NCBI RefSeq assembly: GCF_012910955.1
Contig: NZ_WTVQ01000016.1
Location: 44,241-108,240, forward strand
Length of the DNA stretch: 64,000 nt
Reading direction: 5' to 3'
Origin: Aromatoleum diolicum
GTDB lineage: Bacteria > Pseudomonadota > Gammaproteobacteria > Burkholderiales > Rhodocyclaceae
A program made the position numbers and the translations under genes. Under the pieces are notes generated by a model that was given only the letters and a program-made list of their open reading frames with translations, did not search any database and was not told where the DNA came from. Shown here piece after piece: positions 24,048 through 33,405 of this stretch (the stretch's first letter is position 1; the number at the start of each line of letters is the position of its first letter).

Positions 24048-26711
24048 ATGACCACTGCTCGCCCGATCTGGGCCAAGACTGCGGCGGATGGCCAATGGCA
24101 TCCCCTCCTGCTGCATTGCCTGGACGTGGCCGCCGTTGCACAGGCAATTCTGCATCGGGAGCCGCGCGAAACCCGCCAACGATACGCCCACGCGCTCGGA
24201 ATGTCCTGGGATGCGGCGCAACCCTGGCTCCTGCTTCTAATTGCCGCCCACGATCTCGGCAAGGCCTGCCCGGGGTTCCAGTGCAAATGGAAGAACCTCT
24301 CGGGTCTTGATGTTGGCCGCAACCCCAACACCGAGGTCAACCACGCTTTCGTTAGCCAAGTCGTGCTCACCCATTGGTTGCGGGATCAGGGCTGGTCGGA
24401 GGAACTGGCCAGGTTGGCGGCAGATGCAGTGGGCTGTCATCACGGCAGTCGGGCATCATCCTCCGCACTAGAGCGGCTGGAGCACGGCTACGATGGCCGC
24501 CGCGCCCTCGGCGGTGCAGACTGGGAGGATGCCCGTGCAGAGTTGTTGAACACGCTGCAGCTGGTCTTCCAGCCGACCGAGGCGCCCGGCGCAGAATCTC
24601 TCTCCGGTCCAGACTTCATGCTGCTGGCGGGGCTCACCAGCTTTGCCGACTGGATCGGCTCCAACACCGACTGGTTTGGTTTCGCGGATCAGGTGGCAAC
24701 GGATGAGCCGGACAAGTGGTTCGGCGCCCGCCGTATCAACGCCGAACAGGCGCTGGACGCCATCGGCTGGCAGCCGCGCACCCCGCTCGCATCGGCCTTC
24801 CGCACTTTCAATACAGTCTTCGGTTTTTCTCCCCGCCCATTGCAGCAGACTGTCGCCGAGACCCTTGGCACCCTCGCCGCACCGACCGTCCTGCTCGTCG
24901 AGGCGCCCATGGGGGAGGGCAAGACCGAAGCGGCCTTATTTGCACACCTGGAATTGCAGCGCCGCTTTGGTCATCGGGGTCTCTACATCGCATTGCCCAC
25001 CCAGGCCACCGGCAATGCCATGTTCGCCCGCACACTGGCGTTCCTGCAGGGCCACGGGAACGACCATGTGCTGGACCTGCAACTGCTGCATGGTGGCGCC
25101 CAACTCAACAACACATACCAGCAACTGCGCCTGGCGCCGGTGTATGACAGCGAACAGGCGGATACCGCCCGGGTACGGGCCAGTGAGTGGTTCACCTACA
25201 AAAAACGCGCGCTCCTCTCCGAATACGGTGTCGGTACCGTCGACCAGGCCCTGCTGACCATCCTGCCGGTGCGGCATCATTTCGTGCGCCTCTGGGGCTT
25301 GGCCAACCGAGTGGTGGTGTTCGACGAAATCCACGCCTATGACGCCTATACCGGTACCTTGCTCATCCATCTCGTGCGCTGGCTGCACGCACTGGGTTCG
25401 TCGGTAGTGCTGCTGTCGGCCACCTTGCCGCCGGCAATCCGCCGCAAGCTCGCTGAAGTGGTGGGAGCGGTCTTGCCAGACGTGGAGGCGCCTTATCCAC
25501 GGTTGAGCACCTTCGCCGGAGATGGAGTCCGACAAACCCACTTCACCGCTGATCCAACGCGGCGACTGACGCTAGAGATCGAGCCCATCGGCACAGGGCT
25601 CGACGATATGCAGACCGGGCTGGGGCAACACTTGGCCGAGGGCGGCATGGGGCTGGCGCTGCTCAACACCGTGCAGCGTGCGCAGGAACTCTATGGTCTC
25701 TATCCCGCCGGCACGCCACTGGAATGGAACGGCGAACAGGTGGGCAAACGGCTGGACGACGGCACTGAACTCTATCTGTTCCACGCCCGCTTCCCTGCCA
25801 GCCAGCGTCAAGTACGCGAACAGCGGGTGCTAAACCTCTTCGGCAAATCGAGCGGTGAGCAGAGCGAATCGCGCAGCGGGCGCAAAATCCTGATCGCTAC
25901 TCAAGTAGCAGAGCAGAGTCTGGACCTTGACTTCGACATCATCGCCACCGACCTCGCTCCCATCGACCTGCTACTGCAAAGAGCCGGTCGGCTGTGGCGC
26001 CACCGTCAGCCGCAGCGCCCCGTGCCACAGCCCGTGCTGCTGATCGCCGGGCTGGCCGGAGACGCACCGGGGAGCTTTAGTCAGCCCCTGTGGTGGAGCG
26101 CGGTCTATGCAGAATCCATCCTGCTGAGCACCTGGTTCCTACTGCGCAAAAACGGGCGGCAGCACATCACCCTGCCGGACGACATTGATCCCTTGGTTCG
26201 CTCCGTGTACGAAGAAGAGGTCGTGCTGCCCGAGACAATCCTAGAACGGATGGACAAAGCGCTTGCCGAATCCGACGGTACCGGCATCGCCAAGACGCAG
26301 CAGGCGCATATGGCCATCATCGGCCTGCCTGACGACGGTTCGTGGGACGACCCGGCACGCTACGTCCTGTACGACGACGACAATCCCTTCGTACATCGCA
26401 CCTTGGCCGCGGAGACCCGCGTGGGAGATGAATCCTTGACCGTCATCCCCCTGTGGCCCGGCGATGAATTTGACACCCGAGTCGTCCCCACGCCCATACA
26501 GGCTCACAGCTGGTCCTTGCGGGGCCTGCGCATTGGCCGCAATGGCGTGGTGCGGCAGCTCAAGGCTCAGGGCATTCCGGAACCGTGGCAGCAGTCGCCG
26601 CTACTACGCAACCATTTCCCCTTGTGCCTGGACGCATTCGGTGCCTGGCTTACCGATCCCGCGGTACGGCTCGATCGGGCGCTGGGGCTCGTGTATGAAA
26701 GCCTGAACTGA
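24048..26711 (+). CDS. cas3: CRISPR-associated helicase/nuclease Cas3 (type I-E)
   Basis: An 887-residue effector that unwinds and degrades DNA licensed by Cascade. The N-terminal HD nuclease has H23 and the H68-D69 pair in AAHDLGKACPGFQ. The SF2 helicase has Walker A MGEGKTE (about 288-294), DEIHAYD (about 426), SATLPPAIRRK, TQVAEQSLDLDFD and QRAGRLWRH, then a C-terminal domain. All catalytic motifs appear intact. The ATG at 24048 is preferred over TTG at 24003 because of AAGGAA upstream and because homology begins there. It is 13 bp before cas8e. Confidence 0.96.
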   Translation: MTTARPIWAKTAADGQWHPLLLHCLDVAAVAQAILHREPRETRQRYAHALGMSWDAAQPWLLLLIAAHDLGKACPGFQCKWKNLSGLDVGRNPNTEVNHAFVSQVVLTHWLRDQGWSEELARLAADAVGCHHGSRASSSALERLEHGYDGRRALGGADWEDARAELLNTLQLVFQPTEAPGAESLSGPDFMLLAGLTSFADWIGSNTDWFGFADQVATDEPDKWFGARRINAEQALDAIGWQPRTPLASAFRTFNTVFGFSPRPLQQTVAETLGTLAAPTVLLVEAPMGEGKTEAALFAHLELQRRFGHRGLYIALPTQATGNAMFARTLAFLQGHGNDHVLDLQLLHGGAQLNNTYQQLRLAPVYDSEQADTARVRASEWFTYKKRALLSEYGVGTVDQALLTILPVRHHFVRLWGLANRVVVFDEIHAYDAYTGTLLIHLVRWLHALGSSVVLLSATLPPAIRRKLAEVVGAVLPDVEAPYPRLSTFAGDGVRQTHFTADPTRRLTLEIEPIGTGLDDMQTGLGQHLAEGGMGLALLNTVQRAQELYGLYPAGTPLEWNGEQVGKRLDDGTELYLFHARFPASQRQVREQRVLNLFGKSSGEQSESRSGRKILIATQVAEQSLDLDFDIIATDLAPIDLLLQRAGRLWRHRQPQRPVPQPVLLIAGLAGDAPGSFSQPLWWSAVYAESILLSTWFLLRKNGRQHITLPDDIDPLVRSVYEEEVVLPETILERMDKALAESDGTGIAKTQQAHMAIIGLPDDGSWDDPARYVLYDDDNPFVHRTLAAETRVGDESLTVIPLWPGDEFDTRVVPTPIQAHSWSLRGLRIGRNGVVRQLKAQGIPEPWQQSPLLRNHFPLCLDAFGAWLTDPAVRLDRALGLVYESLN

Positions 26712-26724
26712 ACTCGGAGGTTCG

Positions 26725-28305
26725 ATGAACGACAACACCGCTCCACTACCGCAATCCGCCCCGCCCTCCGACGGGCCGGCAACCTCGCCACACTTCAATC
26801 TGGTCGATGAAGCCTGGATTCCCGTCCGCTATCTGAACGGCGACAGCGCGGAACTGGGCATCCGTGAAACGCTACTGAGGGCCGGGCAGATTGCGGAAAT
26901 CCAAGACGCCTCGCCCTTGGTAGTTGCTGCACTGCATCGCTTCCTGCTGGCGGTGCTGTATCGGGCCCTCGAAGGACCAACGGATGCGCTGCAGGCAAAA
27001 ACGTGGTTCAAACAGGGCTGGCCGCAAGAGAAGATCGAAGCGTATCTGCAACGCTGGCATGACCGCTTCTGGCTGTTCGACAAGCGCTACCCTTTTGCGC
27101 AGGTTCCCGACTTTACGCCACGAAACTGGCGTGCATGGACAGTATTGGCCGCTGAGCACAATGCTGACAATGCCAAGGTGCTTTTTGACCATGTAGATGT
27201 AAACCAAGCCGGTGCTATCTCCCCCGCGCATGCTGCGCGCTGGCTGCTGGCCACTCAAACCTTCTCGGTTAGCTGCGGCAAGAGCGAGTTATCTCACACA
27301 GGTACAGCTCCGTCTGCCACAGCTGTCATGGCACTGCCGCTGGGCCTCAGCCTAACCGACACTCTCATGTATCAATTGGTACCACAGAATCGTTGCGTAT
27401 TGGTTGGTGACATCCCCCTGTGGGAGCGGGAGCCGGAATCCGCGAACACTCTCAGGAGCGGCCCCGAGCGCGCCATCAGCGGTTATGCGGATCGCTACAC
27501 TTGGCAAATTCGCGCAGTTCGCCTCCAAGCTGAGGCTGACTTCTCCGTGACACGGCTCGCCTTCGCATCCGGCATCAACCCGCTCGCCGAGCAGCAGTCC
27601 GATCCAATGCTGTGCTACCGCGTCGATGAAAAGCATGGGCGCTTGCCGGTAATCTTTCGCGAACGCGGATTTTGGCGCGACTTTGATTCCCTGCTGCCGG
27701 ACGCGTCGAACAATGCGCCACTGGTCATGACCCACGCCGTTGTCCTGAGCAGAGCTTTTCCGGCGCGCTTTCCTGTCACAGTAATGGTTGTCGGTCAATC
27801 CAACGACAAAGCGAAGATCGAGTACTGGCGCATGGAACGCTTCACCTTGCCGCCGGCGTTGGTGGGTGATCGTGATGTGCGAGCGGATGTGCGCGAGCTA
27901 CTGGTCGCGGCGGAGGGGGCACAAACCGCCCTTGGGGCCGCCTGCAAATCCTTCGCACGGAATGTATTGAGCCGAGGCGAGCGCGAACCTGCGACCAAGG
28001 ACGTGAATGGCTTCCTGCGTCAGATGCCTGTCATCGACCGCTACTGGTCCAGCCTCGAACCCCGCTTTCACGAGATCCTCGGCGAATACACCGAGGCCCG
28101 CGATCCCGAAGACATCCGTTTGCTGTGGCTGCGCCATGTGCTCGCAGCAATGAGCGCCGCCTGGCGCGGCTACGCGGCGAGCATTGCCGGCAGCGATGCT
28201 TGGGCCATCCGTGCCCTGGCCCGAGCCGAGGTACCGGTGTTGCGCCAGATCGGACGACTCAAACAAGAAATATCGAAACTTGAACCTCAGAAGGAACCCG
28301 CATGA
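26725..28305 (+). CDS. casA: Cascade large subunit Cas8e (Cse1/CasA)
   Basis: A 526-residue type I-E large subunit, which reads the PAM and helps load Cas3. The N-terminus SPHFNLVDEAWIPVRYLNGD is characteristic of Cse1, as are the middle GKSELSHTGTAPSATAVMALPLG region and a C-terminal four-helix-bundle-like segment. An RBS-like CGGAGG precedes the ATG. It overlaps the next gene by 4 bp (ATGA), so cas8e and cas11 are translationally coupled. Length fits the usual 500-530 residues. Confidence 0.95.
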   Translation: MNDNTAPLPQSAPPSDGPATSPHFNLVDEAWIPVRYLNGDSAELGIRETLLRAGQIAEIQDASPLVVAALHRFLLAVLYRALEGPTDALQAKTWFKQGWPQEKIEAYLQRWHDRFWLFDKRYPFAQVPDFTPRNWRAWTVLAAEHNADNAKVLFDHVDVNQAGAISPAHAARWLLATQTFSVSCGKSELSHTGTAPSATAVMALPLGLSLTDTLMYQLVPQNRCVLVGDIPLWEREPESANTLRSGPERAISGYADRYTWQIRAVRLQAEADFSVTRLAFASGINPLAEQQSDPMLCYRVDEKHGRLPVIFRERGFWRDFDSLLPDASNNAPLVMTHAVVLSRAFPARFPVTVMVVGQSNDKAKIEYWRMERFTLPPALVGDRDVRADVRELLVAAEGAQTALGAACKSFARNVLSRGEREPATKDVNGFLRQMPVIDRYWSSLEPRFHEILGEYTEARDPEDIRLLWLRHVLAAMSAAWRGYAASIAGSDAWAIRALARAEVPVLRQIGRLKQEISKLEPQKEPA

Positions 28306-28823
28306 GTGCTTACCTCGAATGGCTGGAAAGCCTGAACGAACGGGATACCAGGGTACGGGCTGTCCTGCGCCGCAGCTTGTCCTTCGCCCCCGGCGCCTTC
28401 CCTGCCGCCTATCCCTATGTCGAACCCTTTCTGAAGGAGGACACCACGTCCTGGCACCGGCAGACGTACTACCTGGTCGCGGCATTGTGGGCGGCTCACT
28501 GGAAGGCGGGACGAAGCGGTAGCGCCCAACCCATCGGCACGGCCGCTGCGCTGCACCAGTTGGCCACCAAGTCGGTCAGCACCGAGCGTCGCTTCATCGC
28601 CCTGCTCGACGCGGACGCCGATCAACTCCCCCATCGCCTTCGCCAGATGCTCGCCCTGCTGAAGGAGCAAACCATCGACTTCGACGCCCTGCTCACCGAC
28701 CTGCTGCGCTGGCAGTCCCCGGAAAAGCGCACCCAGCACCTGTGGGCACGCCAGTTCTACCGCATGCTCCATCAAGACACCGATCTGCCCGCGAACACCG
28801 AGACCGAAGAGGAACCCGCATGA
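28302..28823 (+). CDS. casB: Cascade small subunit Cas11 (Cse2/CasB)
   Basis: A 173-residue all-helical subunit that in family members forms a dimer along the Cascade belly and stabilises the R-loop. Recognisable blocks are WLESLNERDTRVRAVLRRSLSFAPGAFPAAYPYVEPFL and ERRFIALLDADADQLPHRLRQMLALLKEQ. ATGA overlaps join it to cas8e before and cas7e after. Length matches Cse2 (about 160-180). Confidence 0.94.
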   Translation: MSAYLEWLESLNERDTRVRAVLRRSLSFAPGAFPAAYPYVEPFLKEDTTSWHRQTYYLVAALWAAHWKAGRSGSAQPIGTAAALHQLATKSVSTERRFIALLDADADQLPHRLRQMLALLKEQTIDFDALLTDLLRWQSPEKRTQHLWARQFYRMLHQDTDLPANTETEEEPA

Positions 28824-29977
28824 AGACCATCGTCGAAATCCACGCTCTGCAGAACTTCGCCCCCTCCAACCTTAACCGGGACGACACCGGAGCCCCCAAG
28901 GACGCCCTGTTTGGTGGTACGCGGCGGGCGCGGGTATCGAGCCAGTGTTCCAAGCGTGCGGTACGCCAATTCTTCGCCGATCAGGTGGCACAAGGCATCC
29001 TCACTGCCGACGATCTTGCCAAGCGCAGCAAGCGGGTATTGGAAGCCCTTGGCACGCAGCTAGTCAGCAAAGGACGTGATCCCGCTGTTGCTAAGGAGAA
29101 GGCCAAAATTGCCTTGAGCGCCATCGAGCTTACGGTCAAGGAGGAGGACAAGACTGAGTACCTGCTGTTTCTTGGCCAGCGGGAAATTAATGGTGTCGCC
29201 GAGGTGATCCACGAAAAGTGGGACCTCTTGGTGCCCTCGGAAACACCGCCCGCTGAGGGCAAGAAGCCTGGCAAGGCCAAGAAACAAGCTGCTCAGGGTA
29301 TAGACCCCGAAATCCGCAAGGCGCTAAACAAGGTCTTCAATGGAGGAAAGGCGCTGGATGTGGCGCTTTTCGGCCGCATGCTCGCCGACATGCCTGAAAA
29401 GAACCAGAACGCCGCTTGCCAGGTCGCTCACGCCCTGTCCACCCACGCGGTGGAGCGGGAATTCGACTTCTATACCGCGGTAGACGATCTCAAACCCGAA
29501 GACACCGCTGGAGCCGACATGATGGGCACGGTGGAGTTCAACTCCGCCTGCTTCTACCGCTATGCACTGGTGGACTGGAACAAACTCGGTGAGAATCTGC
29601 AAAACGACACCGAACTGGCGGCCAAAGGGTTGCGTGCTTTCCTTGAAGGCTTCGTTGTGGCTGAGCCCACCGGCAAGCAAAACACCTTTGCCGCCCATAA
29701 CCCGCCGGAATTCGTGCTGGTGACGGTGCGTCGCAACAGTGCGCCACGAAATCTCGCCAACGCTTTCGAGACGGCCATCCGAGCCCGCGACAACCTGACG
29801 CGCAGTTCCGCCAATGCCCTGCTGAACAAGGCCAGGGCGTTGCAGGCTGCTTATGGCGGAGAATTAGCTGCTTTCGTCCTTGACCTCACCGGGGCCGAGA
29901 TCGGTGATGGTTCCCAGCCAGTCTCGTCGCTCGCGGCGCTGCTGGACGCTGCAATGACCGAAGTGCAGCGGAGCTAA
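28820..29977 (+). CDS. casC: Cascade backbone Cas7e (Cse4/CasC)
   Basis: A 385-residue RAMP-type backbone subunit, present in about six copies per Cascade in characterised type I-E systems. Typical parts are VEIHALQNFAPSNLNRDDTGAPKDALFGGTRRARVSSQCSKRAVR at the N-terminus and the thumb region after FYTAVDDLKPEDTAGADMMGTVEFNSACFYRYALVD. The ATG at 28820 overlaps the cas11 stop; an in-frame codon further upstream has no homology. It is followed by cas5e after 2 bp. Confidence 0.95.
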   Translation: MKTIVEIHALQNFAPSNLNRDDTGAPKDALFGGTRRARVSSQCSKRAVRQFFADQVAQGILTADDLAKRSKRVLEALGTQLVSKGRDPAVAKEKAKIALSAIELTVKEEDKTEYLLFLGQREINGVAEVIHEKWDLLVPSETPPAEGKKPGKAKKQAAQGIDPEIRKALNKVFNGGKALDVALFGRMLADMPEKNQNAACQVAHALSTHAVEREFDFYTAVDDLKPEDTAGADMMGTVEFNSACFYRYALVDWNKLGENLQNDTELAAKGLRAFLEGFVVAEPTGKQNTFAAHNPPEFVLVTVRRNSAPRNLANAFETAIRARDNLTRSSANALLNKARALQAAYGGELAAFVLDLTGAEIGDGSQPVSSLAALLDAAMTEVQRS

Positions 29978-29979
29978 CC

Positions 29980-30648
29980 ATGGCAACCCTCTTGCTGCGT
30001 CTAGTGGGTCCCATGCAATCCTGGGGCACCACCAGCCGCTTCGATGAACGGGACACCGGCAAGGAGCCCAGCAAATCCGGCGTGCTTGGTCTGGTGGCCG
30101 CCGCGCTTGGCATCGACAGAGAAAACTGGGCCGACCTGGAGCCCCTGTGCCGCCTGCGCATGGGCGTGCGCCACGACCGTCCGGGCATACCGAAGCGCGA
30201 TTACCAGACCGCCCAACAGGTGATTTCGGCGGATGGATCAAAGATTCACGATACCGCCGTAACCACGCGCCACTACCTCGCCGACGCGGCGTTTCTGGTT
30301 GGCCTGTACGGCGCGGACCGCGACTTGCTTGCCCGCATTCATGCAGCGCTGGGCGATCCAGTATGGCCGCTGGCTCTGGGGCGCAAGTCCTATGTCCCAT
30401 CCGAGCCAGTGTGGCTGCCCGATGCCTTGGTGGACATGGATCTGCGAGAGGCACTGAGCAGCTGGCCGCCCATCGCCACCGCCCGTCCCCACCAGGGGCG
30501 CGCCCCGTGGGTGCTCTCCATCGAGTCAGCTGACAGTACCGGCTTGATGAAGATGGACCAGCCGCTGTCCTCCTTCGCCGAGCGACGCTTCGGTCCCCGT
30601 TTCGTTCTTTCAGAGGTGCTGGATGTACCTGTCCAAACTGGTGCTTGA
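29980..30648 (+). CDS. casD: Cascade subunit Cas5e (CasD)
   Basis: A 222-residue RAMP protein that caps the 5' handle of the crRNA. The N-terminus LLLRLVGPMQSWGTTSRFDERDTGKEPSKSGVLGLVAAALG is diagnostic of Cas5 (GPMQSWG and the KSGVLGL loop). It begins 2 bp after cas7e and overlaps cas6e by 26 bp, so the Cascade genes form one tight operon. Confidence 0.95.
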   Translation: MATLLLRLVGPMQSWGTTSRFDERDTGKEPSKSGVLGLVAAALGIDRENWADLEPLCRLRMGVRHDRPGIPKRDYQTAQQVISADGSKIHDTAVTTRHYLADAAFLVGLYGADRDLLARIHAALGDPVWPLALGRKSYVPSEPVWLPDALVDMDLREALSSWPPIATARPHQGRAPWVLSIESADSTGLMKMDQPLSSFAERRFGPRFVLSEVLDVPVQTGA

Positions 30649-31273
30649 CCCCAACCACCCGCAGGCCCGGCGTGATCTGGCCAATGCCTACGAGATGCAC
30701 CGCACCCTCAGCCGAGTTTTTTCCGAAACTCCGGACCTCCCGCCGGCACGCTTCCTCTGGCGCCTAGAGCAAGGCGGAAACAGACTGCCGGACGACGGCG
30801 CCATCGTGCTGCTGCAATCCGCTACCGCCGGTCGCTGGCAGTCCCTGCGGGAGTTGCCGGGCTATGCCAACACCGTGAATCCCGACAAACAGGTGGTCCT
30901 CGAGCAACTGCTACGGGCAGGATGCAACTATGTGTTCCGGATAGTCTGCAATCCCACCGTCACCCGCGCAGGCAAGCGCTACGGTCTGCTGCACGAAGAC
31001 GAACAGCTGGCTTGGCTCGTGCGCCAGGGACACATGCATGGTTTCAAACTGCTGAATGCCCACGTCGGCCGCAGCGAGCGCGTCAGCTATCGCAGGGGCC
31101 GCGCAAAGCAACGCATCACACTGCAGGTAGTACAGGTCGATGGCCTGCTGCGGGCGGACGACCCACAACGATTGGGACATGCCCTGGTGAACGGCATCGG
31201 CCACGGAAAAGCAATGGGACTTGGAATGCTGTCCCTTGCCCCCGTGCGCGACCAGAATTGTTCTATCATTTGA
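30623..31273 (+). CDS. casE: CRISPR RNA endoribonuclease Cas6e (CasE)
   Basis: A 216-residue pre-crRNA processing nuclease that cuts at the base of the repeat hairpin and stays on the 3' end. Catalytic-type residues Y23 and H26 (AYEMHRTLSR) are in the position known for Cas6e. The C-terminal glycine-rich RNA-binding loop HALVNGIGHGKAMGLGMLSL is complete. Its substrate is the 29-nt repeat of the array here, whose stem CCCCACG/CGTGGGG and 8-nt handle ATGAACCG fit I-E rules. The stop lies inside a small palindrome preceding the toxin-antitoxin pair. Confidence 0.95.
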   Translation: MYLSKLVLDPNHPQARRDLANAYEMHRTLSRVFSETPDLPPARFLWRLEQGGNRLPDDGAIVLLQSATAGRWQSLRELPGYANTVNPDKQVVLEQLLRAGCNYVFRIVCNPTVTRAGKRYGLLHEDEQLAWLVRQGHMHGFKLLNAHVGRSERVSYRRGRAKQRITLQVVQVDGLLRADDPQRLGHALVNGIGHGKAMGLGMLSLAPVRDQNCSII

Positions 31274-31276
31274 TAG
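31263..31276. promoter_or_regulatory. Perfect dyad at the cas6e/antitoxin junction
   Basis: CTATCA-TT-TGATAG is a perfect 6-bp inverted repeat overlapping the cas6e stop codon and ending 25 nt before the antitoxin ATG. Phd/YefM-type antitoxins usually repress their own promoter through short palindromes, so this is an operator candidate. GGAG (31292-31295) is the ribosome-binding site for the ATG at 31302. Confidence 0.45.
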
Positions 31277-31301
31277 CACAATCACGATGCCGGAGCCGAT
31301 C

Positions 31302-31643
31302 ATGGAAACCTTCACCGTCCGCGACCTGCGCGAGCGCACCGGGGAGCTGATCCGCGGTGCCGAAGCCGGAAAATTGTCGATCGTCACGAAGCACGGCAAT
31401 CCGGTCTTCGTCGCGGTGCCCTTCGACGATGCCCTGCTGGAAAGCGGGGTGCGGACGTCGCTGGCGATCAAGCTGTTCGAAGATGGCACGCTCACGCTGG
31501 GCCAGGCGGCGAAGCTGGCCGGACTCGCGATCGAGGAGATGATCGAACGCACCGGCGCGGCGGGCGTGGCAGTAGTTCAGCAGACTCCGGACGAACTGGA
31601 CGACGAGCTCGAAGTGATTGCACGTCATGGTCGTCGCCGATAG
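31302..31643 (+). CDS. Type II antitoxin, Phd/YefM-like N-terminus with UPF0175-like C-terminus
   Basis: A 113-residue protein. Residues 1-45 (METFTVRDLRERTGELIRGAEAGKLSIVTKHGNPVFVAVPFDD) are a Phd/YefM DNA-binding and dimerisation domain. Residues about 50-90 (SLAIKLFEDGTLTLGQAAKLAGLAIEEMIERTGAAGVAV) look like the UPF0175 helix-turn-helix unit normally paired with DUF3368 toxins. The C-terminus is acidic, then basic. The ATG at 31302 has GGAG 6 nt upstream; ATG 31287 is an alternative. It overlaps the toxin by 17 bp. It sits between cas6e and cas1 on the cas strand, an unusual place. Confidence 0.82.
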   Translation: METFTVRDLRERTGELIRGAEAGKLSIVTKHGNPVFVAVPFDDALLESGVRTSLAIKLFEDGTLTLGQAAKLAGLAIEEMIERTGAAGVAVVQQTPDELDDELEVIARHGRRR

Positions 31644-32109
31644 CGGACCGCTGATCGCGCTGGCGAGACTGGATCTGCTCCGATTGCTGCGAACCCATTT
31701 CGACGAAGTACTGGTGCCCGACGCGGTGTTCGCCGAATGCACCGTACATCCGCATCGCCCCGGCGCTCAGGCAATCCGCGCCGCTCAAGAGTCCGGCTTG
31801 TTCGCGTGCGTTGCGGTGACAGGCGTCGACCAGTTCGCCGGTGACCATCTGCTCGACCGGGGCGAAGCGGCGGCGTTGGTTCTGGCGCAGGAACGCGCCT
31901 GCCCGGCACTCGTCGACGAACGTAAAGGACGCCGGGTCGCCCGGCAGTTGGGGATCCCGGTAGTCGGCACCGTTGGTGTGCTTCTCGCCGCGCGACAGGC
32001 CGGCAACGTCGATGCGCTCGCGCCGCTTTTCGATGCACTGGCCACGTATGGTTATCGGATACCGGCGGATATGGTGCTCGAAGCGCTTCGCCGTGCTGGA
32101 GAAATCTGA
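31627..32109 (+). CDS. PIN-domain toxin, DUF3368 family
   Basis: A 160-residue predicted ribonuclease toxin. Acidic PIN residues are visible at D5 (VVADSGPLIALARL), E37 (AVFAECT), E80 (LDRGEAAAL) and D97 (ALVDERKGRR); the DERKGRRVAR block is typical of DUF3368. PIN toxins cleave RNA and are held inactive by the upstream partner antitoxin. The start at 31627 lies inside the antitoxin gene, giving coupled translation. The stop TGA is only 2 bp before the cas1 ATG, so cas1 translation is probably coupled to the toxin's. All catalytic residues appear present. Confidence 0.85.
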   Translation: MVVADSGPLIALARLDLLRLLRTHFDEVLVPDAVFAECTVHPHRPGAQAIRAAQESGLFACVAVTGVDQFAGDHLLDRGEAAALVLAQERACPALVDERKGRRVARQLGIPVVGTVGVLLAARQAGNVDALAPLFDALATYGYRIPADMVLEALRRAGEI

Positions 32110-32111
32110 GC

Positions 32112-33315
<1,204 letters not shown>

Positions 33316-33405
33316 CAACCAGAACAAATTCATTCGGAATGCAAATTCGTCGGTAGAATTCATTTGCTCAAAATTTCCATGAACATTCATGGAGATGGAA
33401 GAAGT
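33316..33405 (+). promoter_or_regulatory. CRISPR leader
   Basis: A 90-bp AT-rich stretch between cas2 and the first repeat; it is on the side opposite the degenerate repeats, so new spacers should enter here. AATTCATT occurs twice, 30 bp apart (33327-33334 and 33357-33364). A perfect dyad CCATGAA-CA-TTCATGG (33377-33392) ends 13 nt before repeat 1. No exact IHF consensus was found. The array promoter must lie here or in cas2. Confidence 0.7.

Noticed and set aside
31221..31301. Antitoxin start at 31221, inside cas6e
   Set aside because: The Phd-like domain begins at 31302, where a GGAG sits 6 nt upstream. The longer version would add 27 residues without family similarity.
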